Shown here piece by piece: positions 38,213 to 47,740 of a DNA stretch of 64,000 nt; positions within the stretch are counted from its first letter, which is position 1, and each line of letters begins with the position of its first letter. The notes below the pieces were generated by a model. That model was given only the letters and a program-made list of their open reading frames with translations, searched no databases and had not been told where the DNA came from. The DNA is taken from contig NZ_MIET01000013.1 of the NCBI RefSeq assembly GCF_003590335.1, positions 1-64,000 on the forward strand, read 5' to 3'. Position numbers and translations under genes: made by a program. The DNA is from Pseudoalteromonas sp. MSK9-3. Lineage in GTDB: Bacteria > Pseudomonadota > Gammaproteobacteria > Enterobacterales > Alteromonadaceae.

Positions 38213-39580
38213 ATGAGTTTTAATATTGCATTAACGGGTTTAGCGGCGGCTCAAAAAGATTTAGATACCACCGCAAATAATATCGCCAATGTAAACACAA
38301 CTGGTTTTAAAGAGTCTCGAGCAGAATTTGCTGATGTATATGCCTCTTCAGTGTTTAGTTCTGGTAAGACTAAAAATGGCGATGGTGCACAAACGACCAT
38401 GGTTGCACAGCAATTTCACCAAGGGTCATTGCAGTTTACATCTAACTCGCTAGATTTAGCGATCACAGGTGAAGGCTACTTCGCGATGAGTTCTGAGCTG
38501 GGTTCACAAGACTACAGTTACACTCGCGCAGGGGCATTTAAATTAAATAAAGATAACTTTATTTCAGATGCGCAAGGTAATTTCCTACAAGGGTTTCCTG
38601 TAGACGCAAGTACTGGGTCAACAACCTCTGTGAGCTTAAGTACGGCTTCTGCGATGCAGATCCCTGATGCTTCTGGTGCGCCTCGTGCGACAACCAATGT
38701 ATATTCATCATTCAACCTAGATTCAACGGCAGTTCAACCGACTATTGCGTTTGATCCAAATGCAAGCGCATCATTTAATAGTTCAACGTCAACTACTGTA
38801 TATGACTCACTGGGCCAACCACATACGACTCAGCTGTATTTCAGAAAAACAGCGACGGCAAACGAATGGGAAGTTTACGGTACGCTTGATAATCAACCAT
38901 TTACCTCTGATGGTACGGCTGGTGGCCCATTTCCAATTGCCGGGTTCACTTTTGATGCAACGGGTGTACCGAGTGCGACGATACCATACTCGGCCGCTGG
39001 TGCCGCTGGTGCGCCAGTAGCTGTAACACCTGGTGGTACATTTGATCCATTAACACTACCAAGTGGTGCGGGAACGGGTCTATCTACATTGTTAAGTAAC
39101 GGGGCAACATTCCCTGCTGCATTGACCATGAACTGGCGAGATGAAGCGAATACGACCAATAAGTTACCAACACAATATGCGAGTCGTTTCGAGGTGAAAG
39201 CACTTGAACAAGATGGGGCTACGGTAGGTCGCTTAGCTGGTGTTGATATTGGTACTGATGGTAAAATAGTGGCGTCTTATAGTAATGGCGACTCTACTTA
39301 TTTAGGCCAAGTTGCGATGGTACGTTTTTCAAACTCGCAGGGCTTACAACAGGTTGGAAACACTTCATGGAAGAAGAGCTTAACATCAGGTGAGCCGATT
39401 GCAGGTGAACCAGCTTCTGGTACATTAGGGTCGATTAATTCATCAGCTTTAGAGCAATCTAATGTCAACTTAACGAATGAACTCGTTGATTTGATCAGTG
39501 CTCAGCGGAACTTTCAGGCCAACTCAAGAGCGCTAGAAGTGAATTCAACCTTGCAGCAAGCAATCCTACAAATTCGATAA
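38213..39580 (+). CDS. flgE: Flagellar hook protein FlgE
   Basis: FlgE is the hook subunit. The N-terminal motif is LTGLAAAQKDLDTTANNIANVNTTGFKESR; the C-terminal block is SALEQSNVNLTNELVDLISAQRNFQANSRALEVN. The central part (Ala/Thr/Gly-rich) makes it 455 residues, in the range of the family (E. coli 402). A strong AAGAGGTGAG site precedes the ATG. A terminator follows, ending the first rod/hook unit. Confidence 0.95.
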   Translation: MSFNIALTGLAAAQKDLDTTANNIANVNTTGFKESRAEFADVYASSVFSSGKTKNGDGAQTTMVAQQFHQGSLQFTSNSLDLAITGEGYFAMSSELGSQDYSYTRAGAFKLNKDNFISDAQGNFLQGFPVDASTGSTTSVSLSTASAMQIPDASGAPRATTNVYSSFNLDSTAVQPTIAFDPNASASFNSSTSTTVYDSLGQPHTTQLYFRKTATANEWEVYGTLDNQPFTSDGTAGGPFPIAGFTFDATGVPSATIPYSAAGAAGAPVAVTPGGTFDPLTLPSGAGTGLSTLLSNGATFPAALTMNWRDEANTTNKLPTQYASRFEVKALEQDGATVGRLAGVDIGTDGKIVASYSNGDSTYLGQVAMVRFSNSQGLQQVGNTSWKKSLTSGEPIAGEPASGTLGSINSSALEQSNVNLTNELVDLISAQRNFQANSRALEVNSTLQQAILQIR

Positions 39581-39600
39581 TCCGATTACAGTTATACATG

Positions 39601-39623
39601 AGGCCGCCATTGCGGCCTTTTTT
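39601..39623 (+). terminator. Terminator after flgE
   Basis: AGGCCGC (39601-39607) and GCGGCCT (39612-39618) close a CATT loop and run into TTTTT. Confidence 0.9.
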
Positions 39624-39689
39624 GTCACTCTTCACATTTCCTCACCTAAAAAGTCCTAGGGTTATTGGAATAACCTGTCAATTTTTAGT

Positions 39690-39705
39690 TGGCACTTTAA
39701 TTGCA
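39690..39705 (+). promoter_or_regulatory. Sigma-54 promoter of the flgFGHI operon
   Basis: TGGCACTTTAATTGCA is an almost perfect match to TGGCACG-N4-TTGCW, with GG (39691-39692) and GC (39703-39704) 10 bases apart. It lies 36 bases before flgF. Confidence 0.92.
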
Positions 39706-39740
39706 TTGCTATACATATTATGAATTTTTAGGTCAATGCA

Positions 39741-40505
39741 ATGGATAAAATGCTCTATATCGCTATGTCTGGTGCGAAACAAAACCTGCGTGGTGTTGCT
39801 ATTAAAGCTAACAATTTAGCCAATGCAAATACGACCGGATTTAAGTCCGACTTTGCACAAGCACGGTCTATGCAGGCATTTGGTGAAGGGTTACCGACCC
39901 GCGTTTTTGCTATGCAAGAGCGACCAGGTACCAATATGACCAGTGGCGCGATTGTTGAAACCGGCCGAGATTTAGACATTGCGGTGTCAGACAAGTCTTG
40001 GATAAGCGTTATGGACAAAAGTGGCAACGAGGCTTATACCAAGGTCGGTACTTTAAACATTACAGCTGACGGTGCATTAGTCACTAGCCATGGGCGACAA
40101 GTTGTTGGCGAAGGAGGCCCGATTATTCTACCCATACCGGTAGAGAAGGTCACATTTAGTGATGATGGGTCAATTCAAGTGCGGCCTCAAGGTGCGCCAG
40201 CCAATTTCTTAGAGGTGGTAGACCGCTTAAAAATCATTGAAGCAGACAACAGTAAACTTGAAAAAGGCAACGATGGTTTGTTTAGGCCAAAAGAAGGTAG
40301 TCTTGATGACGGTTTATGTGGCTTTTGTGATGTGTCGCCGACTGCAAAAGTAATGAGTGGCACGCTTGAAATGTCAAACGTCAATCCAGTGCATGAAATG
40401 GTTGATATGATCAACCACCAACGCCAGTTTGAAATGCAAATGAAACTAATGAAAACAGCAGAAGAAATTGACGAACGTCATGTATCGCTGCTGCGTATAG
40501 TCTAA
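39741..40505 (+). CDS. flgF: Flagellar proximal rod protein FlgF
   Basis: FlgF is a rod subunit. The N-terminus has MSGAKQNLRGVAIKANNLANANTTGFKSD and the C-terminus GTLEMSNVNPVHEMVDMINHQRQFEMQMK, both family hallmarks. At 254 residues it has normal length. It is first in the flgFGHI unit. A CGFC pair (LCGFCD near residue 195) is a small oddity in a secreted rod protein. Confidence 0.95.
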   Translation: MDKMLYIAMSGAKQNLRGVAIKANNLANANTTGFKSDFAQARSMQAFGEGLPTRVFAMQERPGTNMTSGAIVETGRDLDIAVSDKSWISVMDKSGNEAYTKVGTLNITADGALVTSHGRQVVGEGGPIILPIPVEKVTFSDDGSIQVRPQGAPANFLEVVDRLKIIEADNSKLEKGNDGLFRPKEGSLDDGLCGFCDVSPTAKVMSGTLEMSNVNPVHEMVDMINHQRQFEMQMKLMKTAEEIDERHVSLLRIV

Positions 40506-40523
40506 CGAAGTGAGGTATATGTT

Positions 40524-41312
40524 ATGAATCCAGCGTTATGGATCAGTAAAACCGGCCTAGATGCCCAGCAAACTGATATATCGGTAATTTCGAATAACCT
40601 CGCGAATGCTAGTACGGTGGGTTACAAGAAAAGTCGGGCAATTTTTGAAGACTTGCTCTATCAAAATATTAACCAACCTGGGGGCCGTTCGTCACAAGAT
40701 ACTGAACTACCTTCTGGTTTAATGTTAGGCGCCGGCGCAAAAGTGGTTGCCAACCAAAAGAACTTTTCTCAAGGTAATATGCTAAGTACTGAGAACTCTT
40801 TAGATTGGATGATCCAAGGGCCTGGCTTTTTTGAAATTCAAATGCCAGATGGCACCATTGGATATAGCCGCAATGGTCAATTTACAACTGACGAGAATGG
40901 CCGAGTTGTGACCTCTGGAGCAGGTTTCCCTGTTCAACCTGAAATGAACGTACCTGATGACGCAAAATCGATCACCATCTCTCAAGATGGCGAAGTGTCG
41001 GTGCGAGTTGGAGGTCAAGCGCAAAACACGGTTATTGGTCAACTGGTGATCAGTGATTTTATTAATCCATCGGGTTTAGAGCCCATGGGCCAAAACTTGT
41101 ACACAGAAACGGCTGTTAGTGGTGCACCTGTGCAAGGTAACCCTGGGGCTGATGGTTTAGGCTCTATTGTACAGGGAGCACTAGAAACCTCTAACGTCAA
41201 CGTGACAGAAGAGCTGGTTAATCTAATTGAAACCCAACGTGTTTATGAAATGAACTCAAAAGTGATCTCTTCAGTTGATGAGATGCTGAGCTACATCAAT
41301 CAACAGTTATAA
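40524..41312 (+). CDS. flgG: Flagellar distal rod protein FlgG
   Basis: FlgG forms the distal rod inside the P- and L-rings. The signature N-terminus is LWISKTGLDAQQTDISVISNNLANASTVGYKKSRAIFEDLLYQ, including the FEDLLYQ stretch diagnostic of FlgG. The C-terminus is GALETSNVNVTEELVNLIETQRVYEMNSKVIS. At 262 residues it matches the family closely. It lies 18 bases behind flgF. Confidence 0.96.
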   Translation: MNPALWISKTGLDAQQTDISVISNNLANASTVGYKKSRAIFEDLLYQNINQPGGRSSQDTELPSGLMLGAGAKVVANQKNFSQGNMLSTENSLDWMIQGPGFFEIQMPDGTIGYSRNGQFTTDENGRVVTSGAGFPVQPEMNVPDDAKSITISQDGEVSVRVGGQAQNTVIGQLVISDFINPSGLEPMGQNLYTETAVSGAPVQGNPGADGLGSIVQGALETSNVNVTEELVNLIETQRVYEMNSKVISSVDEMLSYINQQL

Positions 41313-41327
41313 GCTTTAGGAGGTTGT

Positions 41328-42011
41328 ATGCGTACTTTATGTATGGCTGTAGTAACAGTGGTTACGCTATCTGGATGCGTATCAACACAAAATAGTACCG
41401 TGGTGCAAGATGACCCCTACTATGCGCCTATGTATCCTGAAGAAGATTTAGAACAGGTAGTGTCAACTGGGTCGTTATTTAACCCTAATCGGGCTAATGA
41501 TTTATATGCAGATAAAAAAGCATTACGTACCGGTGACATTATTACGGTGGTGCTGCGTGAGTCAACACAAGCATCAAAAGCAGCTAACAGTGAAACAGAT
41601 AAAGAAACTGACGTAAGTCTTGACCCTGTATTAGGCTTTAATGGCACGCCTGTGAATATTGGCGGTGACAACATTCAATTCGGAATGGGAGCAGACTCAT
41701 CTTTCAAAGGCGATAGTAAAGCGAACCAGTCAAATAGTTTATTTGGCAATATTTCCGTAAATGTGATGCGGGTTCTACCTAATGGTAACTTAGTGATCCG
41801 AGGTGAAAAGTGGTTAACTTTAAACACGGGTGAAGAGTTTATTCGTCTTGAAGGCTTAGTTCGTGCGGCTGATGTTGCAGCGGATAACACGGTGGAGTCT
41901 AACCGCATTGCTAATGCACGTATTCAGTATTCAGGCAAAGGTCAAGGGCAAGAAGCACAAAGCCCTGGATGGTTAACATCATTCTTTATGAGTACTTTGC
42001 TCCCATTTTAG
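41328..42011 (+). CDS. flgH: Flagellar L-ring lipoprotein FlgH
   Basis: FlgH forms the L-ring in the outer membrane. The lipobox is LSGC (Cys 17). Conserved parts are GSLFNPNRANDLYADKKALRTGDIITVVL, LFGNISVNVMRVLPNGNLVIRGEKWLTLNTGEEFIRL and the C-terminal NRIANARIQYSGKG. At 227 residues it has normal length. The TAGGAGG site before the ATG is strong. Confidence 0.96.
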   Translation: MRTLCMAVVTVVTLSGCVSTQNSTVVQDDPYYAPMYPEEDLEQVVSTGSLFNPNRANDLYADKKALRTGDIITVVLRESTQASKAANSETDKETDVSLDPVLGFNGTPVNIGGDNIQFGMGADSSFKGDSKANQSNSLFGNISVNVMRVLPNGNLVIRGEKWLTLNTGEEFIRLEGLVRAADVAADNTVESNRIANARIQYSGKGQGQEAQSPGWLTSFFMSTLLPF

Positions 42012-42023
42012 GGTTTGAAAATT

Positions 42024-43118
42024 ATGAAATTATTTCACCTCTTGTTAAGTGTTGCCTTAGTTGGTTTTGTTCCATTAGCTAAAGCTGAACGAATTAAAGA
42101 TATCAGTATGGTGCAGGGCGTTCGCTCAAACCAATTGGTAGGTTATGGCTTAGTTGTTGGCTTACCTGGCACAGGTGAATCAAGCCGATTTACAGAGCAA
42201 AGTTTTAAAGCGATGCTAAGTGGTTTTGGGATCACTTTACCTGCGTCGTTAAAACCGAAAATAAAGAATGTTGCGGCAGTGGCTGTGCACGCGGACCTAC
42301 CGCCTTTTACCAAGCCCGGTCAAACGATTGATGTGACTGTTTCTTCGATAGGAAGTGCAGGAAGTTTAAGAGGTGGGACATTACTGCAAACTTTTCTAAA
42401 AGGGGTTGATGGCAATGTGTATGCAATTGCACAAGGTAGTATGATTGTAGGTGGCCTTGGTGCTGAAGGGTTAGATGGTAGCCGGGTGGTGATCAATACG
42501 CCGACCGTCGGCCGCGTACCAAATGGTGGGACTGTTGAGCGTGAAGTAAAAAGTCCTTTTACCCAAGGTGACTTCATTACTTTTAATTTAAATAGCCCAG
42601 ATTTCACAACGGCAAAACGCTTAGCAGATACCATTAATAATTTAGTTGGCCCTAATAGTGCGAAGCCAATGGATGCCGCATCGGTGAGAGTGATTGCGCC
42701 ACGAGATCCATCACAGCGCGTGTCTTATTTGTCTACATTAGAAAACCTTGAGTTTACTCCCGCAGATACCAGTGCAAAAATAATCGTGAATTCACGTACT
42801 GGCACCATAGTAATAGGTAAAAATGTGAAGCTTCAACCAGCGGCAATTACACATGGTGGTCTAACCGTTACAATAGCAGAACAACAAAATGTTAATCAGC
42901 CAGAGCCTTTAGCTGAAGGTGAAACGGTTGTAACCCGTCAAAGTATTATCGATGTAGACACCGATGACTCTCGTGCATTTGTATTTGACCCAGGCATTAG
43001 CCTTGATGATTTAGTCCGCGCTATCAATGAAGTGGGTGCTGCGCCGGGTGACTTGATGGCGATATTAGAAGCGCTGAAAGAAGCGGGTGCAATCAATGGT
43101 CAATTAGTCGTCATTTAG
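42024..43118 (+). CDS. flgI: Flagellar P-ring protein FlgI
   Basis: FlgI forms the periplasmic P-ring. The signal peptide ([21 protein letters not shown]) is followed by [31 protein letters not shown], the family N-terminus, and ends with [31 protein letters not shown]. The ATG at 42024 with AGGG upstream is preferred over an in-frame TTG at 42015. It is about 364 residues. A terminator and a new promoter follow. Confidence 0.96.
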   Translation: MKLFHLLLSVALVGFVPLAKAERIKDISMVQGVRSNQLVGYGLVVGLPGTGESSRFTEQSFKAMLSGFGITLPASLKPKIKNVAAVAVHADLPPFTKPGQTIDVTVSSIGSAGSLRGGTLLQTFLKGVDGNVYAIAQGSMIVGGLGAEGLDGSRVVINTPTVGRVPNGGTVEREVKSPFTQGDFITFNLNSPDFTTAKRLADTINNLVGPNSAKPMDAASVRVIAPRDPSQRVSYLSTLENLEFTPADTSAKIIVNSRTGTIVIGKNVKLQPAAITHGGLTVTIAEQQNVNQPEPLAEGETVVTRQSIIDVDTDDSRAFVFDPGISLDDLVRAINEVGAAPGDLMAILEALKEAGAINGQLVVI

Positions 43119-43144
43119 AGTGTTTTTATTAATCAGTAAGTTAG

Positions 43145-43168
43145 CCCTAATTCGTTAGGGTTTTTTTT
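43145..43168 (+). terminator. Terminator after flgI
   Basis: CCCTAA (43145-43150), a TTCG tetraloop and TTAGGG (43155-43160) are followed by eight T. Confidence 0.9.
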
Positions 43169-43183
43169 GGCTCGAATATTGCT
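43168..43183 (+). promoter_or_regulatory. Sigma-54 promoter of the flgJKL operon
   Basis: TGGCTCGAATATTGCT has GG (43169-43170) and GC (43181-43182) 10 bases apart, matching TGGCACG-N4-TTGCW with one mismatch. It starts within the T-run of the preceding terminator and lies 37 bases before flgJ. Confidence 0.88.
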
Positions 43184-43220
43184 TAATTATTAGTATTATA
43201 AGTTAAGTGTCAGTAAGCCG

Positions 43221-44189
43221 ATGAATACAAACCCGTTAGACAAACAAAACTTTTTTGATTTAAGCGATTTAAATAGCTTGAGAAAAGATGCGTTGAAAAG
43301 CGGTGGCGATCCAAATGCCTCTGATGCAGCGCTAAAAAAAGCCGCGCAACAGTTTGAATCAATTTTTACGCAGATGTTGATGAAAAGCATGCGTAAAGCG
43401 AATGAAGCGATGGAAGATAAAAATAGCCCTTTCAATTCAAGTGGTGTGAAGTTTTTTGAAGAAATGCATGATCAACAGCTTTCTATGGACTTATCTAGTA
43501 AAGGTAGCTTGGGACTTGCAGACTTAATTGTTCAGCAGTTATCTCCCAATGCGACGGGTTATACGCCTGCGTCGATAATTCGAACCGGAGCCAATATTGA
43601 AAGTGATAAACGTGCTACCGGGCAATTAAATGACATAGCAGCTAATGTTGCGGTGACCAAGCCTGAAGCCATTGAAAGTCAGAAAAATACCTTTAAAGAT
43701 CCTGAATCGTTTGTTTCATCGATGTGGGAACATGCTAAGACCGCAGCACAAAAAATAGGGCTAAACCCAGCCGTTATGGTTGCACAGGCAGCACTAGAAA
43801 CGGGGTGGGGTAAACATATTATCGTTAAAGCCGATGGTTCAAGCAGCAATAACCTTTTCAATATTAAATCAAGTAAAGCATGGCAGGGTGAAAGTGCCAA
43901 AAAAATGACTTTAGAATTTGAAGAAGGCATGCCAGTAAAAAAACAGGCAAACTTTCGTGCATACGACACAATAAAAGACAGCATGAATGATTATGTCAAC
44001 TTTTTACAGGGTAACCCTCGTTATCAAGAAGCACTACAAAAAGTAGCGCAACCAGAGCAATTTTTAGATGCATTACAAGACGCTGGTTATGCAACCGACC
44101 CACAGTACGCACAAAAAATAAAGAATGTACTTCAACGAAGTGATTTGAAAGAAATACTCACGTCGTTGGTTCGCCAAGGAGTAAATTAA
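43221..44189 (+). CDS. flgJ: Flagellar rod-capping protein and muramidase FlgJ
   Basis: FlgJ caps the growing rod and cuts peptidoglycan to let it pass. The N-terminal rod-binding domain contains AAQQFESIFTQMLMKSMRKA and FFEEMHDQQLSMDLSSKGSLGLADLIVQQL. The C-terminal glucosaminidase-type domain has NPAVMVAQAALETGWGKH with the catalytic Glu near residue 193, SSNNLFNIKSS and FRAYDTIKDSMNDYVNFL. At 322 residues it is the two-domain form. flgK follows after 1 base. Confidence 0.95.
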   Translation: MNTNPLDKQNFFDLSDLNSLRKDALKSGGDPNASDAALKKAAQQFESIFTQMLMKSMRKANEAMEDKNSPFNSSGVKFFEEMHDQQLSMDLSSKGSLGLADLIVQQLSPNATGYTPASIIRTGANIESDKRATGQLNDIAANVAVTKPEAIESQKNTFKDPESFVSSMWEHAKTAAQKIGLNPAVMVAQAALETGWGKHIIVKADGSSSNNLFNIKSSKAWQGESAKKMTLEFEEGMPVKKQANFRAYDTIKDSMNDYVNFLQGNPRYQEALQKVAQPEQFLDALQDAGYATDPQYAQKIKNVLQRSDLKEILTSLVRQGVN

Positions 44190-44190
44190 G

Positions 44191-46206
44191 ATGTCGTTCA
44201 ATTTAATGAATATTGGTACCAGTGGGATCAGAGCCAGCAGTGAGCTATTGCAAACCACAGGTAAAAATATTTCAAACCTTAATACCAAAGGGTATGTCCG
44301 TGAACGCACGGAGCATACAACTATGGTGGGCAATCAGGTTGGTCGTGGCGAAACGGTACGCTTGATAAATGAGTTTGCGCAAAAGCAACTTAATAGGGAT
44401 ATTTCGAATAAAACCTATTATGAGCAATTTGTCACTGAGGCTTCTCGTGTAGATACCTTATTTGCTGAAGATTCAAATAGTTTGAATAAAAGTATTAATT
44501 CACTGTTTAACAACTTACAAGAAGCGATGAACCAGCCTTCATCTAGGGTTACGCGCAGTTTATTTTTAACAGATGCTGAAAACTTAACTGAGCAGATGGA
44601 CCGCTTATCAGGCATTGTGTTTGACCAAGGTAATATTGTTAATCAGCAACTCGATTTATTTGCCGATGAAGCGAATAATTTAATACAAAAGATCAGTGAT
44701 TTAAATGGTCAAGTAACGTCGTTAAACACCCCAACAGGCACAAAGGCCTCTAGCTCCGTACTTAATGAGCGTGACCAAGCAATTAGTGACCTTGCTGAGC
44801 TGGTGGATTTAGAGACATTAGATGGTCCCAATGGTGAGAAGTTAGTATTCCTTGGCTCAGGTCAAGCGCTTGTAATGGAAAACGGAACATTTAATGCGTT
44901 TTCGTTGGCAGGAGACCCTGATCCTAATGTAAGAGAGTTGAAATTAGATGTCCGAGATGGTCAAGCTGTTGCTTTAGACGTTAACTCTAGCACGTTAAAA
45001 GGTAAAATCGGTGGGTTGTTAGCGTTTAGGGATGAAATATTACACCCAGCTCAAAATCAATTAGGGCAAATTGGTATTGCATTGGCTGATGCATTTAATG
45101 AGCAAAACAAAAAAGGCATGGACTTAGATGGTAATTTAGGAGGGGATTTGTTCACGATCCCCTCTGTGACAGGTTTTCCATATAGTACGAATAACGCTGG
45201 TAGCTCAGCAGTAGTAACAGCAACACTCGAAGCAGGAAAAGGCAGTGAAATACCGGCTACTGACTTTAAAGTAACGATGGGAGCAGGCACTGCAGTCACG
45301 GTAGTTCCAGTTGATAGTAAAGGTAATGAAATTGGCACACCTTCAGCAGGTACTATTGCTTTACCTGGCCCCAGTAATATCGTTTTTACTGATCCAGATA
45401 CATTTGGCTTAGAAATATCAATTACAGGCACTGCATCTCAAGATGATAGCTTTTTGGTAAAGTTAAATGCCACTGCAGCAGGTAATATCGAATTGGCCAC
45501 TGACAGACCTGAACATTTGGCGCTGGCTTCGCCGATACGAACAACAACTGATGCAGACAATATCAGCACTGCAAATATTTCTGTGGGTATTGTCTCTAAT
45601 ACGGGCGCTGGGAGTAACTTTACAGCAGCTCCAACGCCGAGTTTGACAAATGGTGATATGACGATAGAAAAGACTGTAAATGCTAATGAATACACAATTA
45701 GTGATGGTGTAAACAGCGTGACATTTGTTGCTGCATCACCAACAGAGAATATGCTATCTCTAGCAGGGGCTCCATTTGATACCTATGGATATGATTTTAA
45801 TATAGAAGGGACGCCCCAACCCGGTGATAAGTTTAAGCTTGAGTTTAATTCTGGGGGATTTGACGATAACCGTAATGGATTAGAATTAAGTAAATTACAG
45901 TCTAGTGAGCTAGTTCGTGAAAATGTAATAACCACGACTACCGCTGATAATTTACAAACATTCAATGAGGCATACGCGGGGCTCGTCACCGATGTTGGAG
46001 TGGTGGCTAATCAAGCAAAGACTAATGGCACTGCTTTTGAGGCATTAGCCGCTCAGTCAGAAGCATGGTTTGAGTCTATGTCGGGTGTGAATTTAGACGA
46101 AGAAGCGGCAAATTTATTACGCTTTCAGCAGTCTTATTCAGCATCTGCACAAATTATTACAACGGCTAGAACGATTTTTGATACATTATTAAGTGCAACG
46201 AGGTAA
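44191..46206 (+). CDS. flgK: Hook-filament junction protein FlgK (HAP1)
   Basis: FlgK is the first junction protein between hook and filament. The N-terminus MNIGTSGIRASSELLQTTGKNISNLNTKGYVRER and the C-terminus VNLDEEAANLLRFQQSYSASAQIITTARTIFDTLL are family hallmarks. At 671 residues it is longer than the 547 of E. coli because the middle (about residues 330-570) is expanded with Thr/Ala/Gly-rich sequence, probably surface-exposed. Overlapping with AAGGAG of the flgJ end, its start is well defined. Confidence 0.95.
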   Translation: MSFNLMNIGTSGIRASSELLQTTGKNISNLNTKGYVRERTEHTTMVGNQVGRGETVRLINEFAQKQLNRDISNKTYYEQFVTEASRVDTLFAEDSNSLNKSINSLFNNLQEAMNQPSSRVTRSLFLTDAENLTEQMDRLSGIVFDQGNIVNQQLDLFADEANNLIQKISDLNGQVTSLNTPTGTKASSSVLNERDQAISDLAELVDLETLDGPNGEKLVFLGSGQALVMENGTFNAFSLAGDPDPNVRELKLDVRDGQAVALDVNSSTLKGKIGGLLAFRDEILHPAQNQLGQIGIALADAFNEQNKKGMDLDGNLGGDLFTIPSVTGFPYSTNNAGSSAVVTATLEAGKGSEIPATDFKVTMGAGTAVTVVPVDSKGNEIGTPSAGTIALPGPSNIVFTDPDTFGLEISITGTASQDDSFLVKLNATAAGNIELATDRPEHLALASPIRTTTDADNISTANISVGIVSNTGAGSNFTAAPTPSLTNGDMTIEKTVNANEYTISDGVNSVTFVAASPTENMLSLAGAPFDTYGYDFNIEGTPQPGDKFKLEFNSGGFDDNRNGLELSKLQSSELVRENVITTTTADNLQTFNEAYAGLVTDVGVVANQAKTNGTAFEALAAQSEAWFESMSGVNLDEEAANLLRFQQSYSASAQIITTARTIFDTLLSATR

Positions 46207-46208
46207 TT

Positions 46209-47420
46209 ATGCGCCTATCAAATAACTTAATGCACAAGACAAACTTGAACTCTATCTTGAACAATCAGCAAGAAGTAAATAAGGCACAGCAGCAAGTGAA
46301 TACTCAAAAACGGGTATTAACGGCATCAGATGATCCCTCTGCGACAGCACGTGCTTTGCTCTATTCTGATAGAATTCAAACAAATGAACAATATTCTAAA
46401 AGCTTAACCATGCTTGATAGTCGTTTGAAAACGCAAGAAAGCGTGTTAACGAATATTAAAGAGTCAATTACGCGATCTCATGTTTTAACCATTAGTGCCG
46501 GTAGCGGAGCGCTAGCAGATATAGATCGAGCGGGTATTGCTGAAGAGATTTCAGCAATTAAAGAAACCGTACTTGATTTGATGAATGCCAAAACAGAAGA
46601 TGGGCGTTATATTTTTTCGGGTTATCAAGATAATACACAGACCTATTCTTTTGATAGTACCAGTAATGAATATAAATATAATGGTGACCAAGGCCAGCAC
46701 AAGATAAAGGTGGCCGAAGGGGTTGAAATTAAATCAAGTGATAATGGCTTTGATGTTTTTGAAAATGTAGCAAAGCGCTTGGACGTTGATAGGGCAAGTC
46801 TGACTCCTGCAACATCAAGTGTATATGTAAAGGAGCAAGGTCAATTTGATAACTTCCATAAAGCGCAATATGACGCCAGTCCTTCTGCGCCAGCAAATGC
46901 GAATACAATAACTGTCAACTTTACATCGGCAACTACCTATGATGTTTTACAAGGTGGGGTGGCACTTAAGTCAGGTACGTATTCTGACGGGGTCGCAAAC
47001 ATTGACGGGATGGAAGTTAGAGCAAACGGTGCTGCCAGTTTGACTTTTGACCTAGCAAAGCCAGAAAAAGAGAATGTGTTAAACACTTTGCATAAATTGG
47101 AGGCCGCTTTAACTGACCCGTCTATAAGTCAAGATGATTATGAGCAAGTGTTAGCAGATTCATTAGTTGGCCTGACAAATGCTAAAAACTTGGTATCTCA
47201 AACCCAATCTGGTTTGGGTGGCCGGTCTAATACAGCGCAACGTATTGTCGACGCAAATGCTGATTTGGATATTAACAATAAAGCAGCGAAAGCGACCTTG
47301 GTTGAATTGGATATGGCTGAAGCTATAACTGAATTGACCAAGCATGAAACGGCATTACAAGCTTCACAGGCAACGTTTGGCCGTTTAACGAACTTATCTT
47401 TATTAGAATATATTCGATAA
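46209..47420 (+). CDS. flgL: Hook-filament junction protein FlgL (HAP3)
   Basis: FlgL is the second junction protein. The flagellin-like N-terminal helix (LNSILNNQQEVNKAQQQVNTQKRVLTASDDPSATARAL) and the C-terminal TLVELDMAEAITELTKHETALQASQATFGRLTNLSLLEYI identify it. At 403 residues it has normal length. It starts 2 bases after flgK with GAGG upstream, and its gene ends the flgJKL unit at a terminator-like hairpin. Confidence 0.95.
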   Translation: MRLSNNLMHKTNLNSILNNQQEVNKAQQQVNTQKRVLTASDDPSATARALLYSDRIQTNEQYSKSLTMLDSRLKTQESVLTNIKESITRSHVLTISAGSGALADIDRAGIAEEISAIKETVLDLMNAKTEDGRYIFSGYQDNTQTYSFDSTSNEYKYNGDQGQHKIKVAEGVEIKSSDNGFDVFENVAKRLDVDRASLTPATSSVYVKEQGQFDNFHKAQYDASPSAPANANTITVNFTSATTYDVLQGGVALKSGTYSDGVANIDGMEVRANGAASLTFDLAKPEKENVLNTLHKLEAALTDPSISQDDYEQVLADSLVGLTNAKNLVSQTQSGLGGRSNTAQRIVDANADLDINNKAAKATLVELDMAEAITELTKHETALQASQATFGRLTNLSLLEYIR

Positions 47421-47435
47421 AACACTTACTGAGTT

Positions 47436-47469
47436 AGGGCTTAAGCAGGATGTTCTTAAAGCCCTTTTT
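47436..47469 (+). terminator. Terminator after flgL
   Basis: AGGGCTTAAG (47436-47445) pairs with CTTAAAGCCCT (47455-47465) with one bulged A, followed by TTTTC. The remaining gap to the first flagellin (47470-47740) contains a T8A8 tract at 47603-47618 and the FliA promoter. Confidence 0.75.
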
Positions 47470-47621
47470 CTGTGAGGAATCCCCTCTAACAGCCTGAAAA
47501 TATTAATGTTTATTTTAATGTGAGCCAGCTTTAGCTCTTAATTATTATATTCTTCTTAAATGATTATATTGCCTTTTTCCCTAGATTAATTAGTCACTTA
47601 AATTTTTTTTAAAAAAAACGT

Positions 47622-47648
47622 TAAAGGATTTTTAGGCTCTTCCGATAA
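47622..47648 (+). promoter_or_regulatory. FliA (sigma-28) promoter of flagellin 1
   Basis: TAAAG (47622-47626) and CCGATAA (47642-47648) are exactly 15 bases apart, the FliA spacing. The T8A8 tract just upstream may act as an UP-like element. Confidence 0.9.
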
Positions 47649-47740
47649 CTTAAGTAACCAAGCTGGAGAGATAAAAAACATCGAAGGCTTAAAGTTATAA
47701 GTTTGAGAGTAAACACAAAGTTTACATCGGGAGAAATATC

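Noticed and set aside
43679..43984. Antisense open frame of 101 codons within flgJ
   Set aside because: Lies wholly inside flgJ, whose domains are clear; no ribosome site.
45057..45431. Antisense open frame of 124 codons within flgK
   Set aside because: Explained by Thr/Ala/Gly-rich codons of the opposite strand; no supporting signals.
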